A stretch of DNA of 64,000 nt. Source: Poa pratensis. Its lineage: Eukaryota > Streptophyta > Magnoliopsida > Poales > Poaceae. The first letter of the stretch is position 1. Every line of letters starts with the position of its first letter. Both the position numbers and the translations under genes were made by a program. This document shows positions 54,791 through 64,000 of the stretch, piece after piece. The DNA lies in NCBI GenBank assembly GCA_947311845.1, contig CAMZMU010000041.1, forward strand, positions 116,710,796 through 116,774,795. The letters run 5' to 3'. The notes under the pieces are model-generated. The model was not told the origin of the DNA and searched no databases. It was given only the letters and a program-made list of their open reading frames with translations.

Positions 54791-56470
54791 TTTTTTTTTT
54801 TGACCGGCACTACGGCGGGCCAAAGGCCAACCTGAACACTTTTATTGAATAAAACGATTTACAGTGGGAGAATTACATAAGGGGGGTGTGGGGTATGAGA
54901 AGAAGAGCAGGGGCAGCCGGGCGGTTCACGGCGGCTCAAAGGTGTTGCACCAAACAATTAAGTGAGCAGCAGAGGTCGCAGAGGTGCAGCGGTTTGCCCA
55001 TAGTCTGATGTCTTCAATGCATTTTCGTATGGTGATCGAAGCGGGCTCGTCGAAATTGTTGAAGACGAGATTGTTGCGACGCTTCCAAATATTCCATGAG
55101 ATGGCGGTGCAGATCGTGGCTCCCTCAAAGCTTGTGCAATGGGCATCCCACAAGGTTGGAACATCCGTTAAGTTTAGCTCATCATCGAGGGGGAAGAAGT
55201 GGCGCCAAACATGCCGAGCTCGTGGGCACCGAATGAGGAGGTGGTCTACGTCTTCGGCTTGATCGCAGGAGTTGCAGTTAGGAGATCTTCCAAGCTGATG
55301 TCGGAATCGGCGATCGTTGGTTGGAAGCCGGTGGCGTCGCGTGAGCCAATTGAAGATCTTGCATCGAAGAGGGGCAGCTCCCCTCCAGACCTTGGCAGCC
55401 TGTTCATCCGTTGGTAGGTGCCTGTGAAAATTAGCATAAAATCATCTAGTTGAGAGGTTAGTGCTCGAGTAACGGCATTTTCTACTGTCCAGTGTTTGCG
55501 ACTGGAGCTGGACCTCACCGAGAGCGAGATGGAGGGAGGCAAGCTCCGCAGAGGCAGCGGAGGAGAGACGGGGGACAAGGTGGTCGGCAACGTTATTGGT
55601 GAGGGCAAGGTAAACATTGACGTTCGGTCGGGTGCAGTGTGAGAACAAGGCGGGGAAGCGAGTAGCCAGGGTGGTGGTGTCAAGCCACGAGTCAAGCCAA
55701 AAGGAGGTATTGCGGCCATCACCAAGGTCGATCTTAGAGTGACGCCGGAAATCAGGTAAGCAGGACACAATGCTTTTCCAGATAGGAGTGTCAAGATGGT
55801 GTGTATCTCCGAGGTCGTGATCGTCACGCCAGCCATAGAATCTACGAAACCAACATATCCACGGCATGTTGGCATTAGAATGGAGCTTCGAAAGGAATTT
55901 GGATAGGAGCGCAGAGTTTTGCTTTGCGATGGAGACAATTCCTAGACCTCCAAGCTTCTTCGGAAGGTAAACTTGATCCCAGGCAACTTTGCAATGTCCA
56001 CCATTGCAGGTTTCCTCCCCTGTCCAAAGGAAAACCCTCCGCCGCTTGTCCATAGCCTCAAGGACCCCAGCAGGAAGAATGCCAGCGCACATGGCGTGGG
56101 TGAGCTTGGCGGTGAGCACAGAGTTGACAAGAAGCAGACGGCCCCCGATGGGGAGGCAACGGCCCCTCCAACCCAAAAGCTGCATGTCGCACTTGGCGAT
56201 GACAGGCCCGAAGTCTGCAAGGCGGAACTTGTATGGGGAGAGCGGGAGGCCGAGATAGGTTTGGGGCAAGGAGGCGATGGGGCAGCCATAGTTTGAGGCC
56301 ATGGCCGAAGCGAGAGTAGAGGAGGTTTTTATGGGGACGAAGGTGCTTTTGTGGTAATTTATATCAAGGCCGGTTGCACTGGAGAAATCGTCGAGAATTT
56401 TTTTGAGGTGGGCAACATGCTGAGCATCTGCTCTTATGATAATCAGCGTATCATCAGCGTATTGCAGGAC

Positions 56471-58785
56471 CACTACAACAAAGTAGGCATGTAGAGACGT
56501 CTAATATAATGGTTGTAGACGCTATATTTCATCTCGACAGCATCGTAAAGTCGCTCCTGTAAAACGTCTCTCAAGCGTCTTCTTATCCATCGTCTCAAAG
56601 AACGTAAGGACGCTTTGACCAGCGTGTCAATAAGAAGATGAGACGCCCCTATTGCATCTCTACAAGCCTAGAGATGCTCTGCGATCCGGATAGTATGACG
56701 ATCCGGATAGTATGACGTCTCAACCATCGCTAGGAACGCTCTCCATTACGTCTCAAATAAACATGGACGTGCATCAAAATTGGTGACGTCGGGTTCAATT
56801 TTTTTAATTATAAATATTTTTGGTGGATGATCAATGGTGATTATGATTCATCATCACGTAAGCTAAAATTACATAGAATTATATTATAAGATAAAAAGAA
56901 GCTTAACAGGTACAAGCATCCACAAGGTGCGAACACACTTAGAACAATCATACGAATTTACATCCACTTTCAGATTTTTCTGTCTCTACTAAATAGTACA
57001 AATGAACTGTCAACATTCAGACGTCAAATATCTTCACGTCCAACACATTTGTAGATGTAATTTATTTTCATCCAGCAACCTGCAAGCGTATTAATAAAAT
57101 ATAGATATTAGTTAATGGGACGTATGTCCACTGGAAAAAAATTAACACACAAAATTAAAATAATTTAATCAGTGACTAATTGCAGGTACATTTGTTCGAA
57201 AAGAAAGTAAAACATTGCGAGATATTACTTACACAATTTGTCCGCATTTTTCTGATTGATATGTACTCCTTGTTGCACATCACAAAATGAATGTACTTTG
57301 TGCATCTAATAGATATATAACCGGGTATTAGTCAAATGCAAGGAAGGTTTGGTACCTTGGATCATTATTATTTGGCAGAATTTCGAATTACACAAACTGA
57401 AGGACGCAGTAAGTCATCAACAACATAGATCCTGCATCAGCAATAAGATTTCCCTACTATTTACCTGAATCCAATTCAGATGTCAGAAAATATATCATAA
57501 CTAACTAAAGGATATTATATAAGAGACCAAGGTCAAAATAGTATGTACTTTGTGCATGTAGACAAAATTAGTGACACCCTCCATGAAATTTACGTCAAGT
57601 TCCGCACAGTTTCAATCTTTCTGCAAAAAAATAAAAGAGTAACTCAATCCATTGGTGACAAAGTTAACTGTATTATCTTCAACATCTGAATCAACAATCC
57701 ACGTATAATGTAAATAATTTTCACAACATCCCATACACTTTGCCTCTATATTGGAGGAAACTTCTTAAACTTAAATATGCCATATGTTCTCCGTGCATCT
57801 TCACTCAATTGTAGATGTTCATCAACTTCTTGTTCTGCAGAATAAGTGAACTGAAAAATAAGTAACTTAATAAGATGACTAAATACAGGGATGGAAAAGT
57901 TCGTGCCTTGACAGTGGACGTGCTCCACAAGCGACCAGTCTATCCAGATTTTGTTTAGGTTTCTGCTATAATAACTAGTGCAATTGAAGCTACGTATTGG
58001 ATACAAATACTACTACCAGGTTTCTGGTCTGTTTGGTACTGAAACAACATGCAAGTGGCGGAGCTAGCAGTAGCAGTTAGTGGTGTCAAAGCTCAAAAGA
58101 TTTCACCTTATTGGCTGATTGCAGATGACTTGAAAAAAATGTCCCGCAGATCTGCCTGCAACAGTCAACCACAACCTGTATTGGGCATTGACCTCTACCG
58201 AAGGAAAACAATTACTCTGCCAAGGCATGTTGAGCGGGAGGAACTAACGTACCTGGAGCCCTTGCAAGTCATGCGCACACACCATGCCGGCCGGCGCAGG
58301 ATGGACGTGGCTTGTGGACGGTGGGCAACCTCATCACTGGTGTTTGGTCGTGGAAGCGTGGCATCGAGGTCAGCATCAGCCGGAGCCCGGAGGGTGAATC
58401 TGGCTGCAGACCATGTTCAAGAGGAACCCTAGATCGGAGACGACGGTAAATTAGAGCGGCGGTTTCTAGGTTCTCGAAGACTTGGCGGCGATTGAGGGAG
58501 AGGGGTCCGGACGAATGGTTTTCTAAGGATTCTAAATGGGCTGGGCCATAAACATTTAGACGTGCCCTAAAGCGTCGCATAAAACGTCCCAACTCCATTA
58601 AAAAGAGAGGAAATGGTTCCGAAGTAATTATACGCGCGATTTGATCTTCATCTACCGAAATACTTTTGAGACGACATGACCAACGTCTCACAAAACGTCC
58701 TAATGAACCGGAGGATTCTGCACGTAGAGACGTGATAAAAAACGTCTAATACAAAACGTCCCTACGTGACAAGTTTGTTGTAGTG
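56471..58785. mobile_element. Non-autonomous CACTA transposon, 2,315 bp
   Basis: Begins CACTACAACAAAGTAGGCAT and ends with the inverse CACTACAACAAACTTGTCA, flanked by GAC at 56468-56470 and 58786-58788. CACTA ends and a 3-bp target are diagnostic of the En/Spm superfamily. The subterminal 300 bp at each end carry many GAGACG/CGTCTC-type motifs in both orientations, the likely transposase sites. No transposase ORF is present. Inner short open frames (for example 58049-58432) have no domain. Confidence 0.93.
56691..56724. repeat. 17-bp tandem repeat in the CACTA subterminal region
   Basis: GATCCGGATAGTATGAC occurs twice in direct succession. Confidence 0.85.
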
Positions 58786-60736
58786 GACAGGGCAGGGAAG
58801 ATCATCAACAAGAGGGTGCAGGAGAAGTCCGTCCCTCGAGGCTTGGAGGACATGTTGCTGGAGAAGGTCAGCGACAATGTCAAAGAGGAAGGGCGAAAGC
58901 GGGTCACCCTGCCGAAGCCCTCTGCGACATTGGATCCAGGTGCCCGGAATATTATTTAAAAGCACCGCAGTCTGGCTAGAGGTGTTAAGGAGTCTAATCC
59001 AGGCGCACCAGATTTCCGGTAGGCCTTTAGCAAGAAGAATCTTGTCAAGGGGCATCCCAGCTGATTGAATCAAAAGCCTTTCTAAAGTCTAGCTTGAAAA
59101 CAGCAGCGGGTGCGGATCTCTTATGGCAAGCCTGCACAATATCCGAAGCGTAAACAAAGTTTTCCGCAATGGATCTCCCAGAAATGAAGCCGGTTTGGTT
59201 AGGATGCACCAAGTACGGCAGTAGAGGGCGAAGACGCATCGTGAGGCATTTTGTGATTATTTTGAGGCTGAAGTTTTGAAGTGAGATGGGCCTAAAATTA
59301 TCCGGCTGGTTAGCCCCGTCTTTTTTCGGCAGCAGAATGATGTATGACTTGTTAATAGGGCGCAAGTCACATTGCAGGGAATGGAACTCCTGAGTAGCCG
59401 CAAACAGAGAGGCCTTGACCAGATCCCAGTGTTTTTTGTAGAAGGCCGGACCAAAACCATCCGGCCCAGGGCTGGAGTTGTCCTTGAGGGAGAGAACCAC
59501 AGTTTTTATCTCTTGGAGGGTAAAAGGTTGGATGAGGTAGTCGGCTTGGGAAGGGGTAATGGAGGTGGAGGCGACGAGGGAGTTGATGGGAAGGGAGTCC
59601 GTGACCTGGCGAGGGGTGCCGAGAAGAATCTTGAAGAATTGGTGCAGGAGAGCGGATTTGGCTTGGTGGGAAAAAAGAAGCTCGCCTTCATCGTTCTCAA
59701 GAACCTTAATCTGGTTTTTGCGGAGGCGCCCAGAGGCGCAGAGGTGGAAATATTTTGTGTTGTCATCTCCCAGGGTGCAGTGTTTGATTTTTGCCCTCTG
59801 CCGCCAGTAGGCAGCCTTTACAGCAACAAGTGCACTCAGGTGTTGTCTTGCGAGATGTTTGAGGGTATTTTCAAGGCCCGAGAGGATGCGGGTTTCCTCC
59901 AGGCGGTCGAAAAGGGAGATGATCGTTCTGCAGTTTGCAAGAAGAGTGGAGGGGAGGCGTCTGGTTCTAGCCCAAGCCCTCGCAGCCGAGCGCACCCTCT
60001 TGAGAAGCAGATTGAGCATGCCAATGGGTTTTTGCGTTTGGCGGGAGGGGGGCGTGCAGTCCCAGCTAGTGGAGACAATATTGTTGAAAGCAGCGTTGGC
60101 AAGCCAAGCGTTTTCAAAACAGAAGAGGTTGCTGCGAGGGGATTTGGAGGAGGCCTCCACATGGATGGGAGTGTGATCAGAAGTAGGCCGCACCAAGGAG
60201 GTTAAGGTGGTGTCAGGTAAAGCACAACTCCAATCCGTGTTGACAAGAAGGCGATCGAGGCGTGCTAAGATAGGAGGAGTTTGATTGTTTGTCCAGGTGT
60301 ATTGTCGATCAAGCAAGGGGATCTCAATGAGGCCGGCTGTGTTAATGAAATCATTAAACAGCATGGCATTGGCCAAGTTAAAATTCCCGTTGGACTTGTC
60401 ACGAGGGGCGCGAATAAGATTGAAGTCACCTATAATGGCAGTGGGTCCGTGGACGCTTGCAAGGGCAAGATGGAGGGAGTCAAGGAAGGGAGTTTTTTTA
60501 TCTAGGCCGCACGGACCGTAGAGGTTAACAACGGAGAAGGCGAGGATGGAATGGTGCGTGAGCTGGAGGAGTCGATCATCCCAAGCGGTAATGATTCCTC
60601 CCGAGGCGCCGATGGAGGGCTTGAAAACGAATGTGCGTAAGGAGGGGGGGGGGAGAAAAGAGGAAGCAGTGAACGAGTTAATGTCGGTAAGCTTGGACTC
60701 CTGCAAACAGAGAATCGAAGGGAGACGCAGATCGAT

Positions 60737-61061
60737 GGAAAATGTAACACCACAACTAACATGATATCCACATACTATCCACACCCTTCATTTCCATCAA
60801 GATTCGTGCATGAAATTCATCAACGAATCTTCAAATGGCAACGCATTATCAATAATTGATGGATTTATGTAAAATGAATTTTAGATTCATGTACTAACAT
60901 GAATTTTCTGTGCATGCATTGAAAAAAAATTAAAACCACGCGTTAACATATTTTTTAATTTTTTTAACACATAAAATAGTAGGAATAATATGGTTCATTG
61001 GATGCATAATCAACGGTCATGATAGTATGTGGAGATCTATTAGTTGTGGAAAAATCGCGTT
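60737..61061. mobile_element. TIR element/MITE, 325 bp, 10-bp target duplication
   Basis: Flanked by GCAGATCGAT at 60727-60736 and 61062-61071. Imperfect inverted repeats start about 12 bases in: CCACAACTAACATGATATCC with CACATACTATC on the left, CCACAACTAATAGATCTCC with the same ending on the right (reversed). The interior is AT-rich without genes. The 9-10 bp target suggests a Mutator-like MITE, although the outermost bases of the two ends differ. Confidence 0.7.
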
Positions 61062-61480
61062 GCAGATCGATAGCTGCTCTAACGTCATCTCTCTTGGGCC
61101 GAGCCCCAAGCCCACGAACGTTCCATGAGTCAAGAAGAAGTTTAATTAACATCAGAACTCAGAGACAACAGTTGTGGTGCACGAAACAGGTTACAAATTG
61201 AAAGGCCGAACAGGGTACAAGGCTTAGAGTCCACCTGGCCCTCGAATGAGGTCCGAACAGTGGCCCAAGAGGCCCACACAGATAAGAAAATACAGGAATT
61301 TAAAGACAGACAAAGGTTGGTCCTCAGATGGGCCAAAGCAGTCCAGCCCACCCAAGCGCCAGGGTCCAGAGTGGGAACAGGAGGCCCGAAGTCGATACAG
61401 CAGAGGATCCACCGGGAGGCAGAGCGAACAAGTCCGCGGGCCTCAGCCCAAGCGGCCCAACGACAGCCAGTCGCAATCAT

Positions 61481-62885
61481 GGAGAGACCGTAGCGTCTCC
61501 GGTGGGCTCAAGGCAGGCCGCATCCAGTGCGGCAGCCGCAATGTCACAGGCCGCCACCAGATCATACACATCGGAGGGGACCATCGGAGCTCCGTCCTCG
61601 ACAGCAACCGCCAGGAGATCTTCTTCAGAGTCACGCTGGGCGTTCGGGTTACCCGAAAAGTTCGGGTCGGGTTATTCGGGTAATACTAAATTCGGGTTTC
61701 AGAAATAACACCCGAGATTTACCTGAAATTTTTTATACCCGACAATTCGGGTACCCGCAAATTCGGGTACGGGTTCGGGTAAGCCCGAATTGCCCGAAAT
61801 ACATCGCCGGCGAAGGTCGTTTTGAGTCAAGATCGAGAAGAAGACGGAGGAGAGAGATGTGGCCTCTCGTGGCTTGCGTTAGGGACCAGCCGACCAGGCT
61901 GCGCTGTAACTAGCTCGGGGCGGCGGTGCGCATGATGGCGCTCGTGCTTCAGCTTCCAGGCTGATGGCGGCGGGGCGGCGGCCATTGAGGGGCGTCGGGC
62001 GGATGCCTGGTCAGGGTGGTGCCGGGCACAACGGGCAGCAACCAAGCCATGGCGGCGTCGAGGTGTTCGTGCTATGTGGTGCTATTGCGTGTGGCGGCTG
62101 TGTCAGGTGGATGGCAATTGGGGATGAGGATAGTACCGTACAGGTGGGGATTAGGTTTTGCTACCTGGTTAGCTCGCTTGGGCCTTGGTGGTCTCGCTTG
62201 GGCCTTGGTGGGGATTCGGGAATAAATATTTTCTGTTGGGCCTTGACTTGGTGACGGGGGATTTAGTGCGCTACCTGTTTATTTCGGGGTAATCGGGTAG
62301 TTCGGGTACCGGAACTAGGAACCCGAATTTCCTGAAATAATTTCGGGTTTTCCAAACTGTTACCCGTTGCAGTGCTCGGGTTTGTCGGGTTCAGGGTATA
62401 CGGGTTCAGGTCCGGGTTTTTCGGGTTCGGGATTCGGGTTTCGGGTTTTATGCCCACCGTGACTTCAGGGAGTTCTCCATGGCGGGAGAGCCGCGACGGC
62501 GAGTGGCCCTCCATAAGCTTTTTCTTGCGCTGGGCCGCCCGAGCCACAATGGAGAGGAACAGAGGCTGCTCAGAGGAGGCAAGCCTGGAGCTACGGCGCG
62601 GAGCAGTGATAGGAGAGCAAGGCACCAGGGACAGGCCGTCAACCTGCTCAGCGGGGTTGACCGGAGGCACGTCAGCGAGCACCGCCGTAACCTCCTGCGG
62701 CGCAGGGTCGAGCAGCAGGTTGGTGGGACATCTTGCAGCGCGAGGAGCTCGGCCTCCTTGACCGGAATCTCGAGAGACGGATCCAGCTGCCCACCAGCCA
62801 GGAGGTCGACGGAGACAGAGGTGCGGCGCATCGGACCCACCGTAGCGATGGAGTCAAGTAATCCCACAGAGACGGTAGCCAGGAG
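61481..62885 (-). pseudogene. LINE ORF1 C-terminal part, split by a hAT-like element
   Basis: In the frame ending around 62470 it reads APRRSSRLASSEQPLFLS and RKKKLMEGHSP, a basic nucleic-acid-binding tail typical of plant L1 ORF1. After the hAT-like insertion the same frame continues at 61630 (EDLLAVAVEDGAPMV, YDLVAAC) and stops with TGA at about 61484. The N-terminal part and zinc knuckles are missing because the LINE is 5'-truncated. Confidence 0.65.
61631..62462. mobile_element. hAT-like non-autonomous element, 832 bp, CCCGAA-rich ends
   Basis: Ends: TCACGCTGGGCGTTCGGGTT at the left; reverse of the right end TCACGGTGGGCATAAAACCC. Both terminal 150-200 bp are packed with CGGGT/ACCCGAA motifs in both directions. 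8-bp flanks are CTTCAGAG (61623-61630) and CTTCAGGG (62463-62470), one mismatch, as for hAT. The middle has no transposase. Confidence 0.7.
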
Positions 62886-63345
62886 ACCGATAAGACATGT
62901 ACAGCATAGTGCTCTGGCAAACTATCCAGGAGACCACCATAAACTTGGTCCAACAACAGAAACTTTACTGGAGCATCAGGAAACAGGTTGACAAAAGTCG
63001 CCAGACAAATCCCCTTCGCAAAACTCATGAAACCGATGACACATGTACAGCCAGGTTCCATATATATAAGCCTACTTATTACACTGATATACAGAACATG
63101 AACTCTTTGGCAGACAGCCGCCGTGATACAAGATATATGTTAGCAGCATCAATCTCGAAAAGAAGTTATGAAGCAATGGAAGAGCTTAAGAGTTTGTGGT
63201 GGGTGCTGCCTGAAGTGCAGTGGGAAGCAGACTTCAGACTCGCTGTTGCCGCTGGAGAGCTCTTTTGTCTCTGCTCCCCTTACAAAGAAATCACCTCCGT
63301 GAATGCTCTCAAAGAGTAGAACAGGATGTGTGCAGTAACAATACC
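62886..63345. repeat. Duplicated F-box flank (partner of 45829-46335)
   Basis: It matches 45829-46335 in the same orientation with small indels and resumes the unit cut by the LINE. Open frames here are not conserved between the two copies. Confidence 0.85.
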
Positions 63346-64000
63346 CAGCTTTTGATCCAATCTCTGAATTATCCTGTGAGAGGAGCTTCAGATGATGTCA
63401 AGTGTTGGCTCCTGGTAAATCTTCTATCGCCCAAGAGATGATCATGGCTTCTGCCTTGTTGGTTCCGTGATAAATCTGATTTAACCTTGTGAACTGAACT
63501 AGGACTACATACATGTCAAACGCTGTTGTGACTGTAGTTTCGTTTCATGGTTTGAGCAGGCAATGTTAATACAGTACATGACGGCTGCCTGCTAGCCCGG
63601 CCGTAACGGTGAGGAAGCACGCGACCAGCTGATCAGCAGCACAGTGGCGATGTCATCGCTGCTGTAGTGGCCGTCAATGACCTTCGATGATATAATACAG
63701 AAAAAAATCCTGATTTTATTAGTAACCGGATATTCCTACACTCCCCGGTAAAACTATATTATTATGAAAACGATGAGCAGAGGGAGGTACAAGGCCAGCG
63801 CGCCAGCCGGCGAGCGGCTCCACGGTATAAGTCCGGCAAGAAGACTGCCGGCCGTCACCGGCGCGCGTGCTCCATCACACCATGGGTCACCTTGTATCCT
63901 CTAGTCGTCTTATCTGCGACGTGATCGATCTGTAGCTAACAGAATTGATGATGATGATCCGTCACCAGCGGTGTTTCATCGAGTGCTGGCTCCATCAACG
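63346..64000. other. Window end, no gene seen
   Basis: No domain, TIR or long frame is recognised. The GC content rises after 63780. The stretch may be the edge of a feature that continues beyond the window. Confidence 0.5.

Larger units (their letters stand above)
54926..61152 (-). pseudogene. LINE ORF2: endonuclease, RT and zinc-ribbon, split by two transposons
   Basis: Starts near 61122 with DSWNVRGLGARPKRDDVRAA (endonuclease). After the insertion at 60737-61061 it continues LRLPSILCLQESKLTDI, GDFNLIRAPRDK, RLDRLLVN and SDHTPI. The linker and RT follow (YWRQRAKIKHC, SSPGPDGFGPAFYKK, FRPISLQN, FISGRSIAENF, FKLDFRKAFDSISW). One extra base near 59058 shifts the frame to KILLAKGLP and GLRQGDPLSPFLF. 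The CACTA element interrupts three codons before YADD (56461-56450). Later parts: TYLGLPLS, WDQVYLPKKLGGLG, a TGA near 55437, and the zinc-ribbon (CNSCDQAEDVDHLLIRCP) near 55270-55215, ending near 54926. Besides the insertions only one frameshift and one stop were seen. Confidence 0.88.
54790..62885 (-). mobile_element. 5'-truncated L1-type LINE with three nested DNA transposons
   Basis: The minus-strand poly(A) is the T12 at 54790-54801, preceded in element order by the stop near 54926 and a short UTR. ORF1 C-terminus (62885-61480), endonuclease, RT and zinc-ribbon follow in L1 order. The 5' end near 62885 is within ORF1, where the duplicated F-box flank resumes. Three insertions with clear target duplications occupy 61631-62462, 60737-61061 and 56471-58785. 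Removing each one rejoins the LINE reading frame. No target duplication for the LINE itself was found. Confidence 0.85.

Noticed and set aside
59372..60205. 277-codon plus-strand open frame
   Set aside because: It is the antisense shadow of the LINE ORF2 linker and RT.
1..64000. CRISPR arrays, tRNA or rRNA genes, riboswitches
   Set aside because: None seen. The tRNA-like motif at 15632 and 34188 is a retrotransposon primer-binding site.

Overview
The window is nuclear DNA from a grass, most likely Pooideae and probably Triticeae. The evidence is the transposon content: Stowaway MITEs with CTCCCTCCG ends flanked by TA, Tat-type Gypsy and Copia LTR elements nested in each other, an RTE-type LINE ending in a TTG-type tail, a CACTA element, CCCGAA-rich hAT-like DNA, and grass-type F-box genes. 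There are no bacterial operons, rRNA genes, tRNA genes or CRISPR arrays. Nearly all coding sequence belongs to transposons. The host genes seen are three related F-box genes, all broken, and one short intact B3-domain ORF carried inside a TIR transposon.

Layout. 0-5.5 kb: poorly understood flank with a GC-rich non-LTR retroposon (1.3-2.1 kb) and a decayed exon-like region (2.3-3.6 kb). 5.5-7.4 kb: solo LTR. 7.4-9.3 kb: LINE ORF1 relic. 9.93-9.96 kb: Helitron 3' end. 10-15.2 kb: F-box locus 1 (plus strand), with a Stowaway MITE and a poly(A) retroposon in its 5' flank and a B3-carrying PIF/Harbinger-like element in its 3' flank. 15.2-40.9 kb: one Copia insertion (5-bp target duplication CAAGT) swollen to 25.7 kb because its leader holds a truncated minus-strand Gypsy element, which itself holds a complete and very young plus-strand Gypsy element (16.5-27.6 kb). 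41-47.5 kb: F-box locus 2 (minus strand) in a mosaic of direct and inverted duplications. 47.5-54.1 kb: F-box locus 3 (minus strand), with its terminal-exon region duplicated in tandem and an RTE LINE inserted. 54.8-62.9 kb: an L1-type LINE carrying three DNA transposons (hAT-like, TIR/MITE, CACTA). 62.9-64 kb: the rest of the duplicated F-box flank.

How it fits together. The F-box genes and their flanks were duplicated locally, partly in inverted orientation. Paralogous flanks serve as empty sites that confirm several transposon insertions. Each F-box copy then decayed by its own lesions: frameshifts and a stop in copy 1, a 37-bp tandem duplication plus loss of the 5' end in copy 2, and a frameshift plus a Trp-to-stop change in copy 3. 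Four features are the most interesting: a phase-consistent spliced antisense gene inside the young Gypsy element; a Copia gag whose start codon sits in the LTR and is joined to the body by a leader intron; the B3 ORF inside a TIR element; and a 0.6-kb Copia leader segment present twice around an 18-kb nested block. All calls come from reading the sequence by eye. No database search or alignment program was run.
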